DNA of 52,820 bases from Chthoniobacteraceae bacterium. GTDB taxonomy: Bacteria; Verrucomicrobiota; Verrucomicrobiia; Chthoniobacterales; Chthoniobacteraceae. Both the position numbers and the translations under genes were made by a program. The notes under the pieces were generated by a model. The model saw only the letters and a program-made list of their open reading frames with translations, was not told where the DNA came from and did no database searches. Positions 1 through 6,492 of this stretch are shown here, in pieces. The DNA lies in contig JAQGOL010000004.1 of the NCBI GenBank assembly GCA_028293625.1, positions 1-52,820 on the forward strand. Direction: 5' to 3'. Position 1 is the first letter of the stretch, and every line of letters begins with the position of its first letter.

Positions 1-123
1 CAATCCGCGCTCGACGGATGCAGCCGCACACTCGCGCAACAAACTCGCATACTCTCCGACGGCGCCCTCGGGCCAAACGGGCTTTCGTAACGGCTGTTCG
101 GGGGTGTCTTCGTTCGTTGTCAT
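1..123 (-). CDS. Hypothetical protein, N-terminal part, runs off left edge
   Basis: An ATG on the minus strand at 121-123 opens a frame of 41 codons that is still open at the window edge. The visible peptide begins MTTNEDTPEQPLRKPVWPEG and is hydrophilic, with no signal peptide or membrane segment. It lies just left of the attC-like repeat at 141, in the same orientation as the other cassette genes, so it is probably the next cassette gene. I do not recognise it. Confidence 0.5.
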   Translation of the reverse strand, partial: MTTNEDTPEQPLRKPVWPEGAVGEYASLLRECAAASVERGL

Positions 124-140
124 GAGAAGTGTGCAGAAGC

Positions 141-318
141 GCCTAACATCCTATTGGGCAGCAGCTGCATTTCTGGCCGCTGCCGCCCGGGCAGAACGAA
201 ATGGGCAGCCGCTGTATTTTCGGGGGAAAGGCAGCAACTGCCCATTTCGGTGATCTCGTCGCACCTGAAGGGCCACCTCGCGCCAAGAACGAAACTTCAG
301 GAGGCGTCATTGTTATGC
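141..318. repeat. attC-like site A (long form)
   Basis: The left end is GCCTAAC (141-147), an exact RYYYAAC core, and the right end is GTTATGC (312-318), one base off GTTRRRY. Inside, CGAAATGGGCAG at 197-208 is perfectly inverted at 238-249, so the bottom strand can fold into a long hairpin as in VCR-type attC sites. Its first 25 bases closely match those at 4753-4777 at the right end of the array. Confidence 0.55.
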
Positions 319-596
319 AAGGAAGTTGGTGTACGGCCAATGCAGATTAAGTCGCGGATACACCAGGCGTCGAGCCAGAGCGCTGCGGCCATCCACGCAG
401 CCTGCCAGCCCCAGAAGAATGCCGGATGAGTGCTCGGCGTGATCCGCTGCATCGAAGTGGCGTGATAGTGGCCCCCAAAGAAAAACTCGCTGTGCAAAAC
501 CGTGTGCCCTACCCAGATGTAAATGCCAACCGACAGGAGGAGGATGACCACAGAACGTGTGGCCCGCTCATAGTTGGAATGCTGAGGCTTGTTCAT
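297..596 (-). CDS. Small membrane protein (cassette gene)
   Basis: A 99-residue protein of unknown function. It has a hydrophobic segment at about residues 15-33, probably membrane spanning, and a second Trp/Ala-rich hydrophobic stretch near residues 60-78, with several His residues between them. Its 3' end runs into attC-like site A, as expected for a cassette gene whose stop lies within or next to its attC. The next cassette begins after its 5' end near 614. I do not recognise the family; the call as a gene rests on the membrane-protein pattern and the array position. Confidence 0.55.
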   Translation of the reverse strand: MNKPQHSNYERATRSVVILLLSVGIYIWVGHTVLHSEFFFGGHYHATSMQRITPSTHPAFFWGWQAAWMAAALWLDAWCIRDLICIGRTPTSLHNNDAS

Positions 597-613
597 AGTA
601 CGCGCTCGATGAC

Positions 614-702
614 GCCATTAAGACAGAATCACCGGTTGCCCGACAGGCCTTTATGCAGATGCCGGCCGCGCCACCACTGGAATGAAACTTCAGGGTTCAG
701 GC
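614..702. repeat. attC-like site B
   Basis: The site starts with gccattaagacagaatcacc, continues into ggttgcccgacaggc, and ends with gaaacttcagggttcaggc. Left and right parts match sites C, E and F at the same relative places. The terminal core GTTCAGGC carries one extra base relative to GTTRRRY, so this copy may be degenerate. Confidence 0.5.
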
Positions 703-717
703 GACGTTCTGTTGCGT

Positions 718-1296
718 TCATAAGTAATCGGAGAAGGTGTGCCAGTCGCGAGCAATTAGACTCTCGTAATATTTAGCAGCGGTAAGCGGAGTGACCTCCC
801 CGTCGGGTTGAAAAACGAAGCCGTAGGAGCATTCGTCGGATTCGCCGCCGCCGGTTCCAGTGCGAAAATATGTGCCGCCGCCCGCATCGATGCCCCAACG
901 GTCGACGTGATAGATGCCGAACCAGCGGGACAGCTCGGCGCTCCGCCTCGGGCTCTCCACCGGGGCTGCCGCGTCTCGAAGAAATCGCTCGAAGGCTGGA
1001 CGAGAAACGGCAAACCCAAGCCGCATTGGGACACCCAGCATGATCAGACCGAAAGCGAAGAGACTGATTGCAGCGGCCTGAAGGTTGTAGGCGAACCGAA
1101 GCGAGCGCCGAAGCCGGATGTCGCGAAGAGCCATGAGCCCAACAAAAAGAAACCAGAGGCCAAGCAGCGGAAGGAGAGTAACACAACCGACTAATGAGAA
1201 AATCGTCGCGACGATCAAACCCGGATAGACGCTCATGCCGACAAGCAGCGCGACGAGGGGAACACTGACGTAGAGAAGCCATTTCATGGGAGACAC
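718..1296 (-). CDS. Three-helix membrane protein with soluble C-terminus (cassette gene)
   Basis: A 192-residue protein. Three hydrophobic helices are visible at about residues 5-28, 29-57 and 72-95, followed by a soluble tail of about 95 residues rich in Arg, Gly and aromatic residues. Either the first Met or the Met at residue 4 (MKWLL) could be the start; the second places the membrane segment right at the N-terminus. The gene is flanked by attC-like sites B at its 3' end and C upstream, so it forms a complete cassette. I do not recognise the family. Confidence 0.6.
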   Translation of the reverse strand: MSPMKWLLYVSVPLVALLVGMSVYPGLIVATIFSLVGCVTLLPLLGLWFLFVGLMALRDIRLRRSLRFAYNLQAAAISLFAFGLIMLGVPMRLGFAVSRPAFERFLRDAAAPVESPRRSAELSRWFGIYHVDRWGIDAGGGTYFRTGTGGGESDECSYGFVFQPDGEVTPLTAAKYYESLIARDWHTFSDYL

Positions 1297-1304
1297 TTTG
1301 GGCT

Positions 1305-1420
1305 GCCATTAAGGTAGAACTGCCGGTTGCCCGACAGTCCCCTTGCAGATCTCGGCGTGAGGAAAGCTTGGATTGCAACCAAGGCGCGAAGGCCAGGCTC
1401 GTTGTCGCGCATGGTTGGGC
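1305..1420. repeat. attC-like site C
   Basis: This 116-base site starts gccattaaggtagaactgcc and ends with an exact GTTGGGC core (1414-1420). Its middle, including ttgcagatc and ttggattgcaa, aligns along its whole length with the first 116 bases of site E, so C and E are the same attC subtype. Confidence 0.6.
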
Positions 1421-1436
1421 TGTCCTCGCGGAATGC

Positions 1437-1637
1437 TCATGAGTGATACCTACGCTTGCACTGTCTCCAACGCACGAGCACGTAAAACGGGATGACAAGG
1501 GGCGCGAAGGGCATCGTAGTCAAAACCGGCCACAGCTCGATCCTGAACAGCAGCGGCAGGATCATGGCCAACACGAAGAATGCCCCGCACGCGGCCAGAA
1601 ATACCAATCCCTCGCGCACGATCACTCTTTTGTTCAT
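1437..1637 (-). CDS. Small two-helix membrane protein (cassette gene)
   Basis: A 66-residue protein with hydrophobic segments at about residues 8-31 and 38-55, and a basic C-terminus (RWRQCKRRYHS). Its stop codon is 17 bases from the GTTGGGC core of attC-like site C and its start is 30 bases from site D, so the cassette is compact and complete. The family is not recognised. Confidence 0.55.
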   Translation of the reverse strand: MNKRVIVREGLVFLAACGAFFVLAMILPLLFRIELWPVLTTMPFAPLVIPFYVLVRWRQCKRRYHS

Positions 1638-1666
1638 TGGTTAATTCCATTCGTTGAGGCGGAGCG

Positions 1667-1720
1667 ACCTAACAAGTGGTTCATTCCGCGCTGCGCCGGA
1701 ACGAAACTTCAGGGTTAGGC
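1667..1720. repeat. attC-like site D (short, best cores)
   Basis: A 54-base site with ACCTAAC at 1667-1673 and GTTAGGC at 1714-1720, both exact matches to the attC core consensus. The two halves pair imperfectly (left ttcattccg against right cggaacgaa) with a short central loop, as in the shortest known attC sites. Confidence 0.7.
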
Positions 1721-2211
1721 GTTTTCGGTTCACTAGGTGGTTCGGCATTCTTCTTTTGCGGCGGAACCCTCTTAACAACGTAGCGGTTTGCGCCATCAAA
1801 GGTTTTCGGCGGCTCGTCGGATATGTCGTACTCGGCCAGGGTGAGGGTCCCGTCCTCAATCTTGAAGATGGCTGCGACCAGTTTGCCGATGCTATCAGGC
1901 TGTGGACACCCTTTGATGGTGGCGTGTAACTGCTTTGGGTCTTTGCCGGCCGGCAGTGTAATAGTCGTCTCAAACCAAAAGTTCGTGTCCCGGTGAAAAT
2001 GGAGTGAATTGCCGTTGATCGTGATGGTGATTTTTTGGCGCGCGTCGTCGCCCACCAGGACTCCCTCCCATGTTCCTTGGAGAAGTTGCAGTTCTCCAGC
2101 GGTTGGTTGATTTGCCGCGCATTTGGCGTTGGCGGTGAGTTGCTCGCCTGCGTTAGCGACGAGAGAGGCGACGACGCAAACAACGGTGATGATATGTTGA
2201 AATAATTTCAT
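1681..2211 (-). CDS. Secreted lipocalin-like protein, TIGR03067-like (cassette gene)
   Basis: The start at 2211 gives a 176-residue protein with a clear signal peptide (MKLFQHIITVVCVVASLVANAG); an upstream in-frame Met exists but would bury it. From about residue 38 the sequence reads LQGTWEGVLVGDDARQKITI, and the following alternating beta pattern with two conserved acidic blocks resembles the TIGR03067 domain common in Planctomycetes and Verrucomicrobia. Function is unknown for that family; export to the periplasm is likely. The last 10 codons lie inside attC-like site D, so the cassette's attC supplies the protein's C-terminus. The family assignment is from memory of the pattern, not from a search. 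Confidence 0.7.
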   Translation of the reverse strand: MKLFQHIITVVCVVASLVANAGEQLTANAKCAANQPTAGELQLLQGTWEGVLVGDDARQKITITINGNSLHFHRDTNFWFETTITLPAGKDPKQLHATIKGCPQPDSIGKLVAAIFKIEDGTLTLAEYDISDEPPKTFDGANRYVVKRVPPQKKNAEPPSEPKTPNPEVSFRRSAE

Positions 2212-2456
2212 GGCTTCAAGTGTCAGACGGCTGGTTGCCGAGGTGTCAAGAATTTGTAAAAAGATTGCAAATTTTCCGTTCATACGGGGCGCGAGGAAAA
2301 TTGTCCGAGTGTTTCCCGCCGGACTGGCAGCGACCTTCTTTAAATGGGCGGAGAGATGCCCAGGCACATGGACGGTAATGGGCAGCTTGTCAGCGGGTAA
2401 CCGCTTTGCGAACTGCGCTCAAAGATAACCCTCATTCCTTTGGTCGTTCTGTGGAC

Positions 2457-2675
2457 TCACACATCAGCACATTTCCTCTGTGCAATCGCGAAACTCAATC
2501 GAACGAGCAAGAAAAGGATGCTCGCTGTCAGACAAATCATGCTCCAAGAAATCAGCGGCATCGTAGCAGGACGCTGCACGCTGTCTGCACCCAAGAACGC
2601 GAGAACCAACGATGCGACGAAAAGTGCCCCGGCACAGACGCTCAAAAGTTTGGTGAAGATGCGCATGCCGACCAT
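2457..2675 (-). CDS. Small two-helix membrane protein (cassette gene)
   Basis: A 72-residue protein, or 69 if the Met at residue 4 is used (MRIFTKLL). Hydrophobic segments lie at about residues 9-29 and 40-63, with a short basic tail. It sits between the lipocalin-like gene and attC-like site E. No good attC is seen at its 3' end (2370-2456), so this cassette either carries two genes or has lost its site. The family is not recognised. Confidence 0.5.
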   Translation of the reverse strand: MVGMRIFTKLLSVCAGALFVASLVLAFLGADSVQRPATMPLISWSMICLTASILFLLVRLSFAIAQRKCADV

Positions 2676-2829
2676 TAAGGTAGAATCACTGGTTGCCTGA
2701 CAGGCCTTTTTGCAGATCGCTGCGTGTGAGAAGCATGGATTGCAAACGGAGCACGATGGCAGAGTTTGCTTAAGTGCATGGTTTTAACAAGCAGTTTCAT
2801 TCCGGCTGCGTCGGAGCGAAACTTTAGGC
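2672..2829. repeat. attC-like site E (two joined sites)
   Basis: Bases 2672-2787 align throughout with site C. They run into a second short site at 2782-2829 that begins TTTTAAC and ends TTTAGGC, and resembles site D (ttcattccg, gagcgaaact). The join looks like two attC sites brought together by loss of the gene between them. Confidence 0.55.
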
Positions 2830-3273
2830 AATTGGTCGATTAGGAATCGGGTAAAATAAAGCACGGACTTCAGGACGGTTGAGAACGCGATACTGCCATA
2901 GCTGCGCGAGAAAGAACGGGATAACAAAGATGCGTAAGGCACTCTTCGGTATGGCCGCCAAAAAGTTTGAGTGCGAAGTGACGGCGATGCCGCCAACTGA
3001 GAACACCTCGAGGAAGAGTAGGACGGAACCAATGAGCCAATACCATGTGAGCACAAGCGCGAACGTGCGCCCGGCTGGCGAGAGACGCCACAAGCCGATG
3101 GAGGCAAGAAACGCAAGAGCGCCAAGATCGACTGGGAACGAATAAGTGTTGACGCCTGGCGCTGGCTCGAAAGGCCACCGCTGGGCGCTGATGGCAAGAC
3201 TAAGGAGATTCCAAAGCAGAAGTGCAATGGCAACGAGTCGTAGTTCGGCAGTCTTCTGACCGTGTTCATTCAT
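2824..3273 (-). CDS. Multi-pass membrane protein (cassette gene)
   Basis: The start at 3273 (MNEHGQKTAEL) gives 149 residues; a Met 21 codons upstream would add a Cys/Gly-rich leader lying inside attC-like site G, so the shorter start is preferred. Four hydrophobic segments are visible at about residues 10-29, 46-62, 67-91 and 113-127. The C-terminus carries a QLWQYRVLNRPEVRA pattern that recalls the end of the neighbouring broken gene (LFHFARLDEPDV), hinting that the two are related. Function unknown. Confidence 0.55.
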   Translation of the reverse strand: MNEHGQKTAELRLVAIALLLWNLLSLAISAQRWPFEPAPGVNTYSFPVDLGALAFLASIGLWRLSPAGRTFALVLTWYWLIGSVLLFLEVFSVGGIAVTSHSNFLAAIPKSALRIFVIPFFLAQLWQYRVLNRPEVRALFYPIPNRPIA

Positions 3274-3283
3274 CGTGCGCAAA

Positions 3284-3489
3284 ACTATTAGGCCGCAACT
3301 GCCTTTTCGAGCGTTTACACATTCAGGAAGAGGCAACCCTCAAGCCACGGGCACCGGCAACGTTTGGATGGCCAGGGCTGCTTCCACGGGAATGGGCAAT
3401 TCTCGCCGGTTACTTCTATGCAGAGAGCTCTTCATTCGTTCAGGCAGTTCCATTTCGGGCCGTGCCGGAATGAGGTTTCAGGGTTCGGC
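3284..3489. repeat. attC-like site G (long)
   Basis: The left end ctattaggccgcaactgcc matches the left end of site F, and the right end cgtgccggaatgaggtttca followed by gggttcggc matches the right ends of B, D and F. The final core GTTCGGC has a pyrimidine where a purine is expected. At 206 bases it is the longest candidate and may be two fused sites. Confidence 0.45.
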
Positions 3490-3870
3490 GACGTCGGGTT
3501 CATCGAGACGTGCGAAGTGGAATAAGCGAGCGCGGAAGAAGAGCAAGGGCGTGCCAGTGAGAATCACAACGTCGCAGAACTATTGGAGAGCCTGGGGGAG
3601 TGGAACCTCGGAACTGTGGACACCAACCAAATAAGGGCCAACAAAAACAATGACCATGCTGAGCCCCAATAAAAACTGACTGCGCGTCCGCCATGCGAGA
3701 AGAAGCGACAAAAGCCAAGTGGAGGCGATGGGCACGGCCCCAACAAATAACGCTGCCGGAATAGGACCGCGGGCAAAGGTGAATGGTAGGGACGTGACGG
3801 CGACGATCGGCGCCCACCGGAGTATCGCAAAGCTCTCGCGAGAGTGTGTGATGAATTGCTCGTCGTTCAT
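3478..3870 (-). pseudogene. Membrane protein gene interrupted by an in-frame TAG
   Basis: From the ATG at 3870 the frame gives 96 residues (MNDEQFITHSRES...) with hydrophobic segments at about residues 18-34, 37-59 and 66-84, and then a TAG at 3580-3582. Directly after the TAG the same frame continues for 33 more codons with a further hydrophobic stretch (DVVILTGTPLLFF) and a basic/acidic tail (ARLFHFARLDEPDV), ending at a TGA at 3478-3480 inside attC-like site G. The continuation has the same layout as the C-termini of neighbouring cassette proteins. I infer one gene of about 130 codons with a nonsense mutation, though a functional 96-residue product is also possible. Confidence 0.5.
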
Positions 3871-3893
3871 TTTTGGAAAACGTGCGGCTAGTC

Positions 3894-3979
3894 GCCATTA
3901 ACCCGAAACTGCCGGTCGTCCGACAGCCCTTTTGCAAATCCCGGCTGCGCTACGCCGGAACGAAACTTCAGGGTTGGGC
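3894..3979. repeat. attC-like site F
   Basis: The left arm attaacccgaaactgccgg pairs imperfectly with the right arm ccggaacgaaacttcagggtt. The right core is an exact GTTGGGC (3973-3979). At 86 bases with two paired arms and a variable centre this is the clearest full-size attC structure in the array. Confidence 0.65.
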
Positions 3980-3992
3980 GTTTCTTCGGGAG

Positions 3993-4745
3993 TCATCTGA
4001 CTGGTGTAGTCCATGCCTGAAGTATAAAAACCTCCAAGTAGTTCTCGGGCTTGGCGAGTAGATGAACCGCGATAAGCGCACGTTGACCATTCTGAACCCT
4101 TACTTTAGCATTGACTTTCGAGGTGAAGAATTGGGGCTGATCTATCTTCACACTCCTGCCGCTCGCAGTCTTGATGGCATCGAACGAGTCAAAGCCAAGT
4201 AACTCGACTCGCTGAGAAACGACATCGATGCGAATGGAGTCGCCACGAGTGTTGACGTGTGGCTCTACCTCAAGGGTGACTCCCAGATTGCGGGTTTCAA
4301 AAGCGGTTGGCAGCGGCGAGTCGTTGACAGCGGTCGGTTCCAGGGCTGGTGATGAAGTGGATTTGTTCTGCGGGTTCTGGGGTGGCTCGAATTCCGTCGG
4401 ATAACGCTTCTCGAAGATTGCCTCGCTCATGCTGCGAGTGCCGTCGAGCGTGTTGACGGTTGGATAGCCGGTTAGGATGGCTTCCTTGCGTTGGACGGCG
4501 GTGAGAAGCTGGTCAACGGCAGCGTCGATCTTCTTGGGATCACGGAGATCGGGGAGGAGTGGAAGCAGCTTGTCCTGTGGCATCGCGACCATGAGGACGT
4601 CTACACGGACGCTCCATTGCGCGTCGCTCGTCTCTCGATTGGCGGCTCGCGTCGGCTGGGGTGGTGCTGAGTATGTAGAAGTAGAAAGTAGGAGAACGCT
4701 GCAAGCAAGGGTTGGGAAGACTCTCATAATTCGGGACGCGCTCAT
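3993..4745 (-). CDS. Secreted secretin-like beta-domain protein (cassette gene)
   Basis: A start at 4745 (MSASRIMRVF) or 4727 (MRVFPTLACSVLLL) gives about 245-250 residues with a signal peptide. The mature part has a helical region (VDQLLTAVQRKEAIL) and then a C-terminal half reading NLGVTLEVEPHVNTRGDSIR, a QPQFFTSKVNAKVRVQNGQR segment and LIAVHLLAKP. That order of strands resembles the C-terminal domain of type II/III secretins (GspD family), where a 'GvtLevtP' strand and a 'v.v.dGqt' strand recur. It is too short to be a secretin and probably uses only the fold. The reverse frame is open far upstream, but that stretch runs through the next attC-like repeat. Unusually large cargo for this array. 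Confidence 0.6.
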   Translation of the reverse strand: MSASRIMRVFPTLACSVLLLSTSTYSAPPQPTRAANRETSDAQWSVRVDVLMVAMPQDKLLPLLPDLRDPKKIDAAVDQLLTAVQRKEAILTGYPTVNTLDGTRSMSEAIFEKRYPTEFEPPQNPQNKSTSSPALEPTAVNDSPLPTAFETRNLGVTLEVEPHVNTRGDSIRIDVVSQRVELLGFDSFDAIKTASGRSVKIDQPQFFTSKVNAKVRVQNGQRALIAVHLLAKPENYLEVFILQAWTTPVR

Positions 4746-4750
4746 GAAGC

Positions 4751-4790
4751 GGCTAACATTCTTATTGGGCAGCAGCTGTCTGCGCCCGAT
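4751..4790. repeat. attC-like fragment H at right end of array
   Basis: GGCTAACATTCTTATTGGGC matches the left end of site A almost base for base and continues agcagctg. No matching GTTRRRY end is found to the right, so this looks like a truncated site at the array boundary. Confidence 0.4.
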
Positions 4791-5130
4791 TGCCGTGTTT
4801 GCGTGACATTCGCAAATCGATACATGGCCGCAGGTAAAACACCAGTGCTGAAAATGCCGTGGCGATTGAAACACGGCACGCACCGCACCGCCCCTGGCTT
4901 CCCTTTGAGGTGCTACTTTTCTCCACAACCCGACGGACTTCGGACGGGCGCGCCGTCCTGCGCCGCAGATCGAACAGCCATTCTCCGGTTCCGCTCAGGC
5001 GTCGAGAAGCCCAGCCAGGCGGCTTCCTTTCCAGTTTACTCATGGCCTCAGATTTTTCGTTTCGAGCACGCTGCTGGCGGACGTGAGCAGTGGTGATGAC
5101 AGCTACACCAAGTAGCGCCGTCATCACCAC
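4762..5130 (-). CDS. Hypothetical protein, doubtful
   Basis: A 122-residue frame whose 3' end abuts attC-like fragment H, as a cassette gene's would. The first 18 residues are hydrophobic (MVMTALLGVAVITTAHV), followed by a basic, Arg-rich soluble region. It overlaps the decayed ATPase gene tail by 83 bases, and its start lies inside a 12-base inverted repeat. No family is recognised and it could be a chance frame. Confidence 0.3.
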   Translation of the reverse strand: MVMTALLGVAVITTAHVRQQRARNEKSEAMSKLERKPPGWASRRLSGTGEWLFDLRRRTARPSEVRRVVEKSSTSKGSQGRCGACRVSIATAFSALVFYLRPCIDLRMSRKHGNRAQTAAAQ

Positions 5131-6409
5131 TACTTTTCAGACTCATTCGAAGCAGATGGACGAACCATTTTTTGCTGTGCATGCCGTCCGTAATGAACCT
5201 CAGGGACTTCTTGAAGCGTTTGAATTCATGCCTGTGGATAACGCCTTCATCCAGCGCATCCTTGATCACGGCGCGCGTTGGGTTGACTGGATAGCCCGCC
5301 TGCTAGCTCCTTGCTTTGAGCTGCCTTTGCTCAATCGTTGCTCCCTCAGGAATGAATTTAAGCAGTTTCTCAACGGTCAGCACCACCTTCTTGTTTGCCG
5401 GCCCGCTCTTGGCGGCAGCAGCTTCCTGCGCCGCCATCAAGTCCTCTTCGGTTGCCGCACGCCAATAAATGCCGTCCTCCGCATGGCAGAAGTGCCGGAT
5501 GATCTGCTTTTTAAAATCCTCATCGACCCAGCCGACCCGAGGGCCGCGCTTTGCCGCAATGAACTTGAACACGTGCGGAACGTGTGTCGGATCAATCACC
5601 ATGACCGCCCGCGCCCAGTTGGTGATGTCGGCGCCGCCAGCCACCGCATACATCCAGTCACTTCCCCGCCAGGAATCGGTTTGCCGGTTTGTGGTCTTGG
5701 GCGTGTGATAATTCAGGATGCAGGCCACTTGATAACGGGTCAGAAGCGGGTTCAAACCGTTGCGCAGGAACGCCATTCTCTTTTCCGTGTCGGTTAGATC
5801 GGCGCCCAGGCAGCCCATGAACGGGTCAAGGCGCAGCAGATCCAGCCCGGAGCATGATTGCAGCCGTCTTTCGACATAGGCGAGAAAAGCGGGCCCCGTC
5901 CGCGTCTGCTCCGTGTCATAAAACACGTTCCTGCGAACGACCTCCTTTTCATCTTCAGTGAGCCGCAGGCCTTTCACAACACCATCACGCATCTCCGCCA
6001 GGTCTTCGTCATCGTTCTCGGAATCGTCAAGATGCGAAGGGCCGCTGCGGACGGATCCCGAAGGCTTCCTTGCCGATATTCCACAGAATATCCCGCTGAG
6101 CGCTGGCGCTGCTTTTGCCGATCCCAGATGGCCCAACAAAGAGCAGCCCGCCGATGCAGAGAAACCGGTTTCCCAGCACCGTCTTGCGCGGGTCGACAAT
6201 GCCGGCGGAAATATCCATCAGCGAACGCAGCGGGGGCAGCTCCGCCTCTTCAGTCGGCAGCGCCGTTCCGTTGGCAGCCAATGCCTCTTGTCTGACGAGC
6301 TCCGCCTTTTCCCACTCGATCTGTTCACGGTGATCATCCCGCCTGCAATCAGCCGCTCGTGAATCCGGGTCATATCGATGCCGGGAAACCGACCGTTTAA
6401 AGTACTCAT
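5048..6409 (-). pseudogene. RepA-like AAA ATPase (AAA_25 type), broken by frameshifts and a nonsense codon
   Basis: Pieces of one protein appear in successive frames. The N-terminus starts at 6409 (MSTLNGRFPGIDMTRIHERL). A shift near 6335 leads to EQIEWEKAELVRQEALAANG and, at 6281-6055, to FVGPSGIGKSSASAQRDILW with the Walker A motif GPSGIGKS. A second shift near 6050 leads to DDSENDDEDLAEMRDGVVKG, a DPFMGCLGADLTDTE block (Walker B region) and ILNYHTPKTT. A TAG at 5303-5305 is followed in the same frame by QAGYPVNPTRAVIKDALDEG and VIHRHEFKRFKKS, a plausible family C-terminus. Hexameric RepA/RecA-like ATPases of this kind load replication of plasmids or integrative elements. At least three lesions make it non-functional as read, so it looks like a remnant of a mobile element next to the cassette array. 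Confidence 0.75.
5089..5131. repeat. 12-base perfect inverted repeat
   Basis: AGTGGTGATGAC (5089-5100) is perfectly inverted as GTCATCACCACT (5120-5131) around a 19-base loop. It lies in the tail of the decayed ATPase gene on the minus strand. There is no clear U-run, so a terminator role is weak; it could be a protein-binding site of the former element. Confidence 0.5.
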
Positions 6410-6492
6410 ATTTGAACAGGCGTCAGGGGACGGGTAGTTTGTCAGGCGTTTCTCGACTGGAGATTAACGAAGTATTGTTAAATACTGCCAGA

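Larger units (their letters stand above)
1..4800 (-). mobile_element. Putative integron gene-cassette array without integrase (CALIN-like)
   Basis: Eight or nine small genes all lie on the minus strand, and nearly every one is separated from the next by a 50-200 base imperfect inverted repeat. The repeats share a right end of the form ccggaacgaaacttcaGGG followed by GTTAGGC, GTTGGGC or a near variant, and a left end of the form CCTAAC or CCATTAA(C/G). This is the architecture of attC sites (RYYYAAC ... GTTRRRY) at the 3' end of each cassette gene. The cargo is mostly unrecognised small membrane proteins, as is typical of chromosomal cassettes. No integrase gene is visible; given gene orientation it would be expected near the right end (about 4800), where decayed genes sit instead. 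The array may continue left of the window. Confidence 0.7.

Noticed and set aside
1-4800. CRISPR array as an explanation for the repeats in the left region
   Set aside because: Repeats are 50-200 bases, imperfect, spaced by whole genes and carry inverted-repeat arms with GTTRRRY ends, unlike short regularly spaced CRISPR repeats; no cas genes are present.
5089-5131. Intrinsic terminator
   Set aside because: The 12-base stem is perfect but the loop is 19 bases and no U-run follows on either strand within a few bases.
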